Below, piece after piece: positions 52,602 to 62,788 of a DNA stretch of 64,000 nucleotides. The DNA is from Hyalangium ruber (GTDB lineage: Bacteria > Myxococcota > Myxococcia > Myxococcales > Myxococcaceae). The notes below the pieces were generated by a model. It saw only the letters and a list, made by a program, of their open reading frames with translations. It was not told the origin of the DNA and ran no database searches. The translations under genes were made by a program, and so were the position numbers. Positions within the stretch are counted from its first letter, which is position 1. Each line of letters starts with the position of its first letter. The stretch covers positions 496,001 to 560,000 of the forward strand of contig NZ_JAXIVS010000006.1 of the NCBI RefSeq assembly GCF_034259325.1, written 5' to 3'.

Positions 52602-53857
52602 ACGCGTCCTCCTTGAGCTACGAGGCGCTCGCCGAGCGCCTGCTCGCCACGGGCATCGTCACGGATCCGTGGCTGTCCGGCACGCCGCGCTTCCGCGTGG
52701 AGCCGCTGCTGCTGTCGCGCGAGCGTCAGGCGCGGCTCTACCGGGCGGCCGAGGACGTGGCGGCGGCCTATCACGAGCTGAGCTTGGCGTGCGCCGCCTC
52801 GCCGGAGGTGCTGGAGTCCTTCTTCGCGCTCACGCCGTTCCAGCGGCTCATGTGGCAGGTCTCGCAGCCGTTCTGGCATGGCATCGCCCGGGCGGATGTC
52901 TTCTTCACCCGGGACGAGGGGCTGGCCGTGTGCGAGCTCAACAGCGACACGCCCACGGGCGAGGCCGAGGCGGTGTTGCTCAACCCGCTGGTGCAGCCCT
53001 CCTGGCCGGGCACGGTGGACCCGAATGGGGAGCTGGGCGAGCGGCTGTGCCAGATGGTGGAGTCGCTGGCGGGACGGCTGCTGGTGCCGGTGCCGGAGCG
53101 GCTCTCGGTGGGCATCATCTACCCCACGGAGATGCCCGAGGACCTGGCGCTCGTGCGGCTGTATCGCGCCTGGTTCGAGGAGCGCGGCTGGACGGTGTCG
53201 CTGGGCTCGCCCTTCAACCTGTCGGCGGGCGCGGACGGGCGGGTGTGCCTCTTCGGGGAGCCGTGTGACGTGCTGCTGCGCCACTACAAGACGGACTGGT
53301 GGGCCGAGCGCCTGCCGGTGTGGGGCGACGAGGAGCCCGCCGAGGACATGGCGCCGCTGTCAGGCCCCTTCTCCGTGGTGATGCAGGCGTGCCTGGAGGG
53401 CCGGTGCGTGGTGGTGAACCCCTTCGGAGCCGTGCTCACGCAGAACAAGCGGGCCATGGCCTTCATGTGGGAGCACCACGAGCGCTTCTCACCGCGCGCC
53501 CGCGCCACCATCCGCGCCTTCGTCCCCTACACGGTGCGGATGGAGACGGTGCCCATCGAAGAGCTGGCGAAGGATCGGGAGGGCTGGGTGCTCAAGTCGG
53601 ACTACGGAGCCGAAGGGGACCAGGTGCTGGTGGGCCGGCACACGGTTCAGGGCGACTGGAACGCGGCGCTGGTCCATGCGGTGCCGGGCCGGTGGGTGGC
53701 CCAGCGCTACTTCGCGGCGGAGGAGACGGCGGGTGGCGAGGCGGTCAACCACGGTGTCTACGTCATCGCGGGCGAGGCGGCGGGCCTCTATGCCCGCGTG
53801 CAGCGCGGCGCCACGGACACGCAGGCCTTGAGCGCCCCGGTGCTCGTGGTGCCCTGA
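52598..53857 (+). CDS. Glutathionylspermidine-synthase-like ATP-grasp ligase (YgiC/YjfC family)
   Basis: 419 aa. Family features: E-L-N-S-D-T-P-T-G-E near residue 113, a central N-P-F-G-A-V-L-T-Q-N-K, and the ATP-grasp lysine/glycine segment L-K-S-D-Y-G-A-E-G-D-Q-V. W-V-A-Q-R-Y-F stands at the phosphate-binding end. There is no amidase domain, unlike true GspS. Such enzymes make amide bonds with ATP; E. coli YgiC and YjfC have unknown substrates and are encoded beside small proteins (YgiB, YjfM). Here the following gene could play that part. Confidence 0.92.
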   Translation: MNASSLSYEALAERLLATGIVTDPWLSGTPRFRVEPLLLSRERQARLYRAAEDVAAAYHELSLACAASPEVLESFFALTPFQRLMWQVSQPFWHGIARADVFFTRDEGLAVCELNSDTPTGEAEAVLLNPLVQPSWPGTVDPNGELGERLCQMVESLAGRLLVPVPERLSVGIIYPTEMPEDLALVRLYRAWFEERGWTVSLGSPFNLSAGADGRVCLFGEPCDVLLRHYKTDWWAERLPVWGDEEPAEDMAPLSGPFSVVMQACLEGRCVVVNPFGAVLTQNKRAMAFMWEHHERFSPRARATIRAFVPYTVRMETVPIEELAKDREGWVLKSDYGAEGDQVLVGRHTVQGDWNAALVHAVPGRWVAQRYFAAEETAGGEAVNHGVYVIAGEAAGLYARVQRGATDTQALSAPVLVVP

Positions 53858-53870
53858 GGGAGGCTCGGCG

Positions 53871-55328
53871 ATGGCGAGTGACGACACGAAGAAAGAGCCC
53901 GAGGTGCTTCCCTTCCGGCGCCATGTGACGGTCCAGCAGCCGGGGATCGTCGGCGCTCAGTGGTGGAACGATGGCCTCTCGGCGATGGGGTCTCCGGTCA
54001 ACCGCCGTGGCGCGCTCAAGGCGTTGCTGGTGGTGGGTGGCACGGTGGCGGTGGGGGGAATCGGCATTGCCTCCCAGATCAAATCGTCCGAGCCCGACTA
54101 CGACATCGAGATGCTCGACACGCTGGAGACCCAGCGCTCGCAGGGGTGGAACTTCGGCGCTCCGGACGAGTCGCTCTCCTTCACGGGCCAGGTGCCGGTG
54201 AGTCATGAGGAGACGTCCCTCCACAAGTTCGCCACGGAGATGTCGCCGAAGCAGGACCGGCTCAAGCCCTTCTACCAGGCGACGCTGTTCCAGGCGCTCG
54301 CGGGGACGGTGCCGAGCACGATTCCGTCGGCCGTGGCGCTGAGGGCCGCGGTGAAGCCCGTCCTCACGCCCGCGATGGACACGGCGTTCCGACAGGGCCA
54401 GGCGCTGGCGCGCCTCTTCGAGGAGAGCGAGGAGGTGACGCGCGCCACGGTGGTGATGGTGGATCTGCCGGGGCCCGAGGCGGTGGCGTTCGCCGCGGGG
54501 CTGTCGCGGAGCTTCGAGCCCGTCTTCACCTTCGACAACTGGCCGCACCCGCGCGGCCTGGTGCCCGCGCACCTCACGCTCGGCGCGGCGCTCTACTACC
54601 GCCCGCTCCTGGAGCGGACGGCGAGGAGGCGATCCACGTCGGCGCCTCCGGTGCTCGTGCTCGATCGCAACCGGCTGCTGCCCTACACCAAGCCGCAGAC
54701 CCAGTTCGACAACCGCTACCTGGCGCGGCTGCCTCCGGCCGCCCGCCTGACGGAGATGGGCTTCAAGCACGTGCTGTACGTCGCGCCCGGGGACGGCCCC
54801 CTGCAGGAACTGGACGACATCAACGAGGACTTCGTGAGCTACCGCGAGGCCCGCCTGGACGTGAAGAGCGTGGCGGCGAGTGACTTCCAGCCCGCGCCCT
54901 CCGAGCCCTCGCTGGTGGAGGACGTGGTGACCACGCCGTACACCAGTGATGTGCTGCCGGAACTGCAGCGGCGGCCCTTCTACTTCGGGGGCTCACCGGT
55001 CTCGCACAGCTCCTTCTGGATGTTGTACCCATGGCTACGGGGCGCGACGGCTCCGGCGATGGCCGCTGTGCCGAACCCCCTGCCTCCGAAGACCGCGGGT
55101 GGGCACCGCTACGAGCCTCAGAGGAGGGCGACGATGTTCTCGCTTCCGCCGAGCTCGGCCTCGGGCGCGCCGCGACCGAAGCCCACGGGCTTCGCCAAGG
55201 TGCAGGTGAAGGTGGCGGCCGCGAACCGGCAGATCCTCGGGTTTGCCTATGGCTCCTACAGCTCGTGGAACCGTGCGCCGACGGCCCACAGCTCTTCCAG
55301 CTCCGGCTATTCCAGTTACGGTGGGTGA
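53871..55328 (+). CDS. Membrane-anchored protein with Ser/Tyr-rich Gly-Gly tail, possible ligase substrate
   Basis: 485 aa. A Tat-like segment N-R-R-G-A-L-K-A-L starts near residue 44, followed by a hydrophobic stretch (to about 67), so most of the protein would lie outside the cytoplasm. A long unrecognised domain follows. Near 375-385 is S-S-F-W-M-L-Y-P-W, then a low-complexity region, ending in a Ser-rich stretch and G-Y-S-S-Y-G-G. As I recall, E. coli YgiB also has an S-F-W-M segment and ends in Ser-rich sequence with Gly-Gly; this needs alignment. Lying 13 nt after the ATP-grasp gene, the tail is a candidate for modification. Confidence 0.75.
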   Translation: MASDDTKKEPEVLPFRRHVTVQQPGIVGAQWWNDGLSAMGSPVNRRGALKALLVVGGTVAVGGIGIASQIKSSEPDYDIEMLDTLETQRSQGWNFGAPDESLSFTGQVPVSHEETSLHKFATEMSPKQDRLKPFYQATLFQALAGTVPSTIPSAVALRAAVKPVLTPAMDTAFRQGQALARLFEESEEVTRATVVMVDLPGPEAVAFAAGLSRSFEPVFTFDNWPHPRGLVPAHLTLGAALYYRPLLERTARRRSTSAPPVLVLDRNRLLPYTKPQTQFDNRYLARLPPAARLTEMGFKHVLYVAPGDGPLQELDDINEDFVSYREARLDVKSVAASDFQPAPSEPSLVEDVVTTPYTSDVLPELQRRPFYFGGSPVSHSSFWMLYPWLRGATAPAMAAVPNPLPPKTAGGHRYEPQRRATMFSLPPSSASGAPRPKPTGFAKVQVKVAAANRQILGFAYGSYSSWNRAPTAHSSSSSGYSSYGG

Positions 55329-55337
55329 GAGGAGCGT

Positions 55338-55904
55338 ATGGACTACTCCATCTTCGCGATGCAGGTGACGCGCCGCATGCAGTCGCCGAGGGACCCGCTC
55401 CACGAGCGGCTGCACCGGCTCATCTCCGGAGAGCCGGAGCGCGTCACCGCCGGGCAGCGGTACCGCTTCTACCGGAAGCTGAGCACCGAGCTGCTGCCGG
55501 CGGTCGGGGAGTTCGAGAAGGGAGTCTGGGACTACTGGGATGTGCCCTCCCGTGCGCCGGGGGACTTCCAGGACTGGGTGGATGGGCTCCAGGGACGCGA
55601 GGCGCGCTCCTCACCCGCGCCGGACGACGGGGAGCCGCGATACATGGTGTTCACCATGTCGCTGCTGCTCCAGCACGGCAGCACGAGCGACGTGCGGATG
55701 ACGTCGCACTGCAACATCCCCGAGCTCCAGCTGTGGCGGTGGTCCACGTTCGAGCACCTGCTGAAGGGCATCACCCTGCTGAACTTCCTGAACGTGCAGT
55801 CGGATGTGGTGTACCTGTTGCCGGGAGACGACGCGGGGTACGGCCTGACGGCGGAGAACCTGGGGAGCCAGGACTACCACTACCTGCGCAACCTTCACCG
55901 GTGA
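55338..55904 (+). CDS. Unknown protein closing the DUF350/ATP-grasp operon
   Basis: 188 aa, ATG 9 nt after the preceding stop. No signal peptide or TM segment. Features: an N-terminal helix with Arg/Pro, Y-R-F-Y-R-K-L, D-Y-W-D-V-P, and a C-terminal part rich in Trp, Leu and Asp (L-Q-L-W-R-W, V-Y-L-L-P-G-D-D-A-G-Y-G). No family is recognised. It ends 5 nt from the convergent oxygenase gene. Confidence 0.75.
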   Translation: MDYSIFAMQVTRRMQSPRDPLHERLHRLISGEPERVTAGQRYRFYRKLSTELLPAVGEFEKGVWDYWDVPSRAPGDFQDWVDGLQGREARSSPAPDDGEPRYMVFTMSLLLQHGSTSDVRMTSHCNIPELQLWRWSTFEHLLKGITLLNFLNVQSDVVYLLPGDDAGYGLTAENLGSQDYHYLRNLHR

Positions 55905-55909
55905 GCGCG

Positions 55910-56662
55910 TCAGAACCACACTTCCCAGACGGTGCCTGAGGCATCCAGCGCAGCATGCGCGGTGGCGGAGATGCGGTCCCGCGAGCCGGTGAACGGCTGG
56001 ATCTGGTGGAGGCGGTAGCTGTCGAGGATGACCAGGTCCCCGGTGCCGTAGCGCGCATCCGCGTGGGCAAGCTGGGGCAGGTCCTCCGGAACCTCATCAC
56101 TTCCCTCGTAGGTGGCGTCCCACAAGCGCAAGGCTCCGCCCGCCTCGGGAGGCTGGAGCATGAGAACCAGCGTGATGGCGCGCGAGCCCCGCTCGCACTG
56201 GGTCTCGGAGAGCCCCTCGGTGTCGAAGTGGATGTCTCCGCCGTGTTCGGACAGCCACTGGCCCGCGGGGAAGATGTGGACACCGGGGCCGCACCAGCCG
56301 GGGCGCTTGATGGCGGAGGCTCCGACGAGCGTGGAGAGGACCTCGAGCAGCCGGGCCTGGAAGCCGGGGAGGAAGCGCTCGACCTGGGCGTCGGAGGCGC
56401 GGGCGTTGGTGAAGTACTCCTCCTCGCGATCCTGCTCGAGGTGGGTGTACCAGGCGCGGCCAAGGGAGAACTGCACGCCGTTGAAGTCGGAGATCCAGAA
56501 GGGCCTCCCGGCGTAGACGCGGCGCGCGAGGTGCGCGCACTCCTCGGCAGCCAGGAAGCCCGGCACGTGAACGCCGAGGTGCGCATCGAGCAGCCCGAAG
56601 AAGTCGGCGCGGCCCGAGCGCAGCTCTTCCCACGAGCGCTCGGCGAGGGTGCCCAGGCTCAC
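55910..56662 (-). CDS. 2OG-Fe(II) oxygenase (prolyl-4-hydroxylase type)
   Basis: 250 aa from a GTG that overlaps the stop of the OmpA-like gene (GTGA). The iron/cosubstrate site is complete: H145-x-D147 (H-F-D-T-E-G), distal H219 (S-Y-R-L-H-Q-I) and Arg R228 or R230. The double-stranded beta-helix core I-T-L-V-L-M-L and G-G-A-L-R-L-W-D supports the call. No signal peptide. Family members hydroxylate Pro, Lys or other side chains. Coupling to the OmpA-like gene suggests, but does not prove, a link to that protein. Confidence 0.88.
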   Translation of the reverse strand: MSLGTLAERSWEELRSGRADFFGLLDAHLGVHVPGFLAAEECAHLARRVYAGRPFWISDFNGVQFSLGRAWYTHLEQDREEEYFTNARASDAQVERFLPGFQARLLEVLSTLVGASAIKRPGWCGPGVHIFPAGQWLSEHGGDIHFDTEGLSETQCERGSRAITLVLMLQPPEAGGALRLWDATYEGSDEVPEDLPQLAHADARYGTGDLVILDSYRLHQIQPFTGSRDRISATAHAALDASGTVWEVWF

Positions 56663-58479
56663 TTCGTGCCTGGTGCCGCGCCGCCGGGAGCCGCGGGCGG
56701 AGCCGCGGGGGGCGTGGGAGCGGGCACCTCGCGGGCCGGCGTCTCCACCTCATCGCGGATGAGGCGGAAGTCGACGCGGCGGTTCTTGGCGCGGCCCAGC
56801 GGCGTGGCGTTGTCGGTGATGGGACGATCGAAGCCGAAGCCCTTGGCGCTCAGGCGCTTGCGCGCGATGCCCTTGCCGACGAGGTACTCCATGACCGCCT
56901 TGGCGCGCCGCTGGGACAGGTCGACGTTGTAGTTGCGCGAGCCCACGTTGTCGGTGTGACCCTCGATGAGGACGGGGCCGAGCATGGGGTTCTTGGCGAG
57001 CACGGAGGCCACCTCATCGAGCAGCTTGAAGGACTGCTTCTGGATCTTCGCCTGGCCCGTCTCGAAGAGGATGTTGCCCTTGATGCGGATGCGGTCGGAC
57101 TCGACGACGACGAACGGCGGCGCGTCGTAGGGGCAGCCGTTGTTCTCCGGGGGGCCGTACAGGTCCGGGCACTCGTCCTGGTTGTCGGGGATCTCGTCGC
57201 CGTCGCTGTCCGGGCAGCCGTCGTACTCCTTGGGGCCGGCCTTGTCGGGGCAGGCGTCCAGGTGGTCGAAGAGGCCATCGCCATCGGTGTCCGTGTCGGG
57301 CGGGCAGCCGCGGTGCTCCTTGAGTCCGGGCTTGTCGACGCAGCGGTCCTCGCCGTCGGCGATGCCGTCACCGTCGTTGTCCGGGTCCAGGCACCCATCA
57401 TCATCCTCGTGGCCGTCGCGGTCCTCCTTCTCGCTGGGGCACTTGTCGCGTGAGTCGGGCACGCCGTCGCCATCCGAATCGGCGGACTCCTTCTCGTAGC
57501 TCAGGGCCACCATCACCCGGAACGCCTCGCGCCCGTAGCCGCCCCTCAGGCCGATGCCACGGCCCACGGTGAGCGCCAGCCCCCAGGGGCCGGCTATTCG
57601 GGTGCGCGCGCCCACCATGGCCTCGAACGGGGTCTTGAGCGAGTCGGCCTGGCTGAAGTTGAAGGGCGAGGAGGCCGGGGTGGACAGGTGCAGCTCCGCC
57701 AGGGCCTGCACGTCGGTGAAGCGTCCCATGTTCGGCAGGTCCACCACGGCGCCCGCGCCCAGGGTGAGCTCGTCGTCCACGAGGAGGTTGAGGTACTGGG
57801 CGTGCTTGCGGAAGCGCCACCCCACGTTGCCCAGCAAGCGCACCGGTCCGAAGGAGCGCTCCACCGCCAGCCGCGGCGACACCAGCACTCCGCGCTCGCC
57901 GAGGAAGCTGCCCGCGTTGCCCGTGGGCAGCCGCACCTCACCCACCAGGGCCAGCCCCACGGGAGCCAGAGAAGGATCCAACAGGGTGAAGCGCGGCAGC
58001 AGGCGCACATCTCCCAGGCCGTAGCGGCTCACGCCCGCCGCGCCCGGAAAGTCCGGCGCCGCGAGGGCATCGCGCAGCAACTGGAAGCGATCGCCTTGGA
58101 TCACGGTGAAGGGAAGGTCCGCCGCCAGCTCCAGGCGCGGGTGGACCTGGTAGGCGAAGAGCGCGTGCGCATCGAGCCGATAGGGGAGCAGGTCCCCTAG
58201 CTTCTCGTCCCCCAGGTTGAGGGAGAGGATGCTCAGGTTGAAGTCCAGCAGCAGCGAGGCGCGCATGCTGCCCACGGACGGCATCCGGGCGCCCTCGAGC
58301 GCGAGGCCGCTGTCCTGGGCCGCGGTGGCCTTCACGGGCACCGCGTCGAAGCTCCGCGAGAATGGATCGTGATCCGCCCAGGCCGTTCCGCTCCCCACGA
58401 GGAAGCACAGGAACACCAGGCGGATGGCGGCGGGGTGCAGCAGCCCTCCAAGGTAGGGCGCCAAGAGCGAGCCTCGCAT
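56659..58479 (-). CDS. Outer-membrane protein with TSP3-type repeats and OmpA domain
   Basis: 606 aa from ATG 58479, giving a signal peptide that ends near G-T-A-W-A. The first 330 residues look like a transmembrane beta-barrel (alternating aromatic strands, R-Y-G-L-G-D-V). Then come five to six calcium-binding thrombospondin type 3 repeats (D-x-D-G-D-G-x-x-D, each with a Cys) over about 345-455. An OmpA C-terminal domain follows (E-G-H-T-D-N-V-G, N-x-x-L-S-x-R-R-A) and a Pro/Ala tail. It anchors outer membrane to peptidoglycan. The oxygenase gene is coupled downstream. No Shine-Dalgarno; a TATAAG box lies 7 nt before the ATG. Confidence 0.93.
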   Translation of the reverse strand: MRGSLLAPYLGGLLHPAAIRLVFLCFLVGSGTAWADHDPFSRSFDAVPVKATAAQDSGLALEGARMPSVGSMRASLLLDFNLSILSLNLGDEKLGDLLPYRLDAHALFAYQVHPRLELAADLPFTVIQGDRFQLLRDALAAPDFPGAAGVSRYGLGDVRLLPRFTLLDPSLAPVGLALVGEVRLPTGNAGSFLGERGVLVSPRLAVERSFGPVRLLGNVGWRFRKHAQYLNLLVDDELTLGAGAVVDLPNMGRFTDVQALAELHLSTPASSPFNFSQADSLKTPFEAMVGARTRIAGPWGLALTVGRGIGLRGGYGREAFRVMVALSYEKESADSDGDGVPDSRDKCPSEKEDRDGHEDDDGCLDPDNDGDGIADGEDRCVDKPGLKEHRGCPPDTDTDGDGLFDHLDACPDKAGPKEYDGCPDSDGDEIPDNQDECPDLYGPPENNGCPYDAPPFVVVESDRIRIKGNILFETGQAKIQKQSFKLLDEVASVLAKNPMLGPVLIEGHTDNVGSRNYNVDLSQRRAKAVMEYLVGKGIARKRLSAKGFGFDRPITDNATPLGRAKNRRVDFRLIRDEVETPAREVPAPTPPAAPPAAPGGAAPGTK

Positions 58480-58593
58480 GGGGGCGCTTATAGCCCCCAC
58501 TGTTCGAGAACCAAAAAATTTATGCCGGAATGAGACTTTTACATGTTTTTTGTGAGAAAACAGTGAATCACGTTGGACCACCAAGGAGCGTAA
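58480..58593. promoter_or_regulatory. AT-rich divergent promoter region between the OmpA-like and subtilase genes
   Basis: The 114-nt gap is the most AT-rich stretch of the window. For the OmpA-like gene (minus strand), TTGGTT (58514-58509), a 16-nt spacer and TATAAG (58492-58487) end 7 nt before the ATG. The -10 lies in an inverted repeat GGGGGC (58480-58485 region) with GCCCCC (58493-58498), a possible operator. For the subtilase, AAGGAG (58583-58588) is a good ribosome site, but no clear promoter hexamers stand out in the T-rich stretch at 58537-58560. Confidence 0.5.
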
Positions 58594-61098
<2,505 letters not shown>

Positions 61099-61118
61099 TC
61101 GAGCCGGAATGAAGCACG

Positions 61119-61155
61119 GAGGCCCCGGGTCGGCTCACGCCGGCACCGGGGCCTC
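61119..61155 (+). terminator. Bidirectional terminator between the subtilase and M16 genes
   Basis: A perfect 10-bp stem pairs 61119-61128 with 61146-61155; a second 4-bp stem (61131-61134 with 61139-61142) lies inside the loop. TGCTTTGG follows on the plus strand, just before the convergent stop at 61166. It fits a shared terminator for convergent genes. Confidence 0.65.
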
Positions 61156-61165
61156 TGCTTTGGGG

Positions 61166-62788
61166 CTACTGCTCCATGAAGTCGCTGGCGGAGAGGACCT
61201 CGATGGCGTCCGTCCGCAGCGGCAGCGGATGCAGGAGGATGGCCTTGTCCTCAGCGAGCAGCTCGGGCTGCTTGGGGGAGGCGTAGGTGATGGGCGCGGG
61301 CGTCGGGGACTTCAGCGCGGACACGAGCGCCGGCGCATCCTGGGTGACGAAGGCGAAGCTGAGCGCCGAAGGAGACAGGCGGCGGCGCACGGCCTCCTGG
61401 ACGGCCTCGGGCGTCATGTCGGTGAGCGCCTTGCGGTACTGCTCGAGGAAGTCCGGCGTGCCATAGAAGCGCGAGTCGATGGCGTAGCCCAGGCGGCGCT
61501 GGTCCGTCTGCTCCCACAGTCGCGTGTAGCTCAGCAGGAAGCCGCGAGACTGCTCGAACGCGTCGCGCGACATGCCCTGACGGACGAGCCGGTCGAGGTA
61601 GTACACGGCGCCGTGGGTGGCGAAGACGGCATGGGTGGGCACCACCGGGCGTACCCAGAGGGTGATGTCCTGCTGGGTGCGGGCGATGTTGGTGCGGTTG
61701 AAGGTGGTGCCGGGCTGTTCGGCGAAGTGCTCGGCGTAGGCGTAGTTGCCGTAGTTGAGGCCGCGTTTCTCACGCAGTTCCTGGAAGAGCACGCCATGGG
61801 ACTGGCGGTGCTCGCCCAGGTACGAGAGGGCGAAGGCCACCGGGAAGAAGTCCGGGTCACCTCGGCGCAGGGGTGTCACGTAGCCCATGGAGACGGCGGT
61901 GGAGGAGGTAGGCTTCTGGAGGACGACCGCGCGGCCCGGCATGGGCTGCACGGGGGGCAGCTCCACCCGAGGAGCTCCGGTGGCGGGCAGCGCGGACAGG
62001 CGCGAGGTGAGGGACTGCTTCAGCGCCTCGTCCACGGGACCGGCCAGTCCGATGACGAGCCGGTCCTGGGTGAAGATGCGGCGGGCGTGGGCCTTCACGT
62101 CCTCCAGGGTGAGGGACTCGAGTCCCTTCACGGTGCCGCCCACGAAGTGCGCGTACGGGTGTCCCCGGTAGAGGAGCGCGTCGAGGGCGACCTGGCCCAG
62201 CCGCTCGTCGTTCTCGTTGCGCAGCTGGTTGCGGACGGTGTTGAGCGCGTCGGTGCGCAGCCGCTCGAACTCGCTTTTCTCATAGCGGGGCTCGAGCAGC
62301 ACATCGGTGAAGATCTTCAGGAAGCGCGGCAGGAAGTCCTTGTGGACGCGGCCGGAGAAGGTGGTGAACTCCTTGTCGGGCAGGACTTGCAGCTCGGCGG
62401 CCATGGGGAAGAGCGCCTCCAGCAACTGCGCGGAGGTGAGCTCCCGGGTGCCGCCCTCCGCAAGAAGGGTGGCGGTGAGCGCGGTGAGGCCCTCCTTGCC
62501 CTTCGGGTCGTCGATGGAGCCGGCACGGAAGACGAGCCGGAAGCTGACGATGGGATTCTGGGGGTTGGTCTGAATGACCAACTCCATGGGCGCGGGCTGC
62601 TTCAGGGGCACGGCCGGCACGGCTACGGGAGCCTGGGCCGTGGGAGAGGAGGCGGGTGCGGTAGTCGGCGCCGGAGCAGGGGTGGCCTGGGGCTCGGGCG
62701 TGGGCGTGGGCTGGGGCGTGCTGGCGCAGCCGCCGAACCACAGCGTGGCGGTGAGGGCGAGGGAGGCTCGGGTGAAGGGGCTCATCAC
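61166..62788 (-). CDS. M16-family (insulinase-like) lipoprotein without the zinc motif
   Basis: 540 aa. The signal peptide ends in F-G-G-C, followed by a Pro/Thr/Ala linker to about residue 65. Two M16 domains follow. Where active members have HxxEH, this protein reads G-L-T-A-L-T-A-T-L-L-A-E-G-G, so it lacks the zinc site. The C-terminal domain has the conserved L-R-E-K-R-G-L-N-Y. In bacteria such proteins pair with an active M16 subunit, and indeed the next gene upstream has HxxEH. The ATG overlaps that gene's stop (ATGA). Confidence 0.93.
   Translation of the reverse strand: MMSPFTRASLALTATLWFGGCASTPQPTPTPEPQATPAPAPTTAPASSPTAQAPVAVPAVPLKQPAPMELVIQTNPQNPIVSFRLVFRAGSIDDPKGKEGLTALTATLLAEGGTRELTSAQLLEALFPMAAELQVLPDKEFTTFSGRVHKDFLPRFLKIFTDVLLEPRYEKSEFERLRTDALNTVRNQLRNENDERLGQVALDALLYRGHPYAHFVGGTVKGLESLTLEDVKAHARRIFTQDRLVIGLAGPVDEALKQSLTSRLSALPATGAPRVELPPVQPMPGRAVVLQKPTSSTAVSMGYVTPLRRGDPDFFPVAFALSYLGEHRQSHGVLFQELREKRGLNYGNYAYAEHFAEQPGTTFNRTNIARTQQDITLWVRPVVPTHAVFATHGAVYYLDRLVRQGMSRDAFEQSRGFLLSYTRLWEQTDQRRLGYAIDSRFYGTPDFLEQYRKALTDMTPEAVQEAVRRRLSPSALSFAFVTQDAPALVSALKSPTPAPITYASPKQPELLAEDKAILLHPLPLRTDAIEVLSASDFMEQ

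Noticed and set aside
53871-55328. Gly-Gly tail read as a bacteriocin or RiPP leader
   Set aside because: The Gly-Gly is at the extreme C-terminus of a 485-aa anchored protein, not before a cleaved core, and no peptidase-ABC exporter is near.
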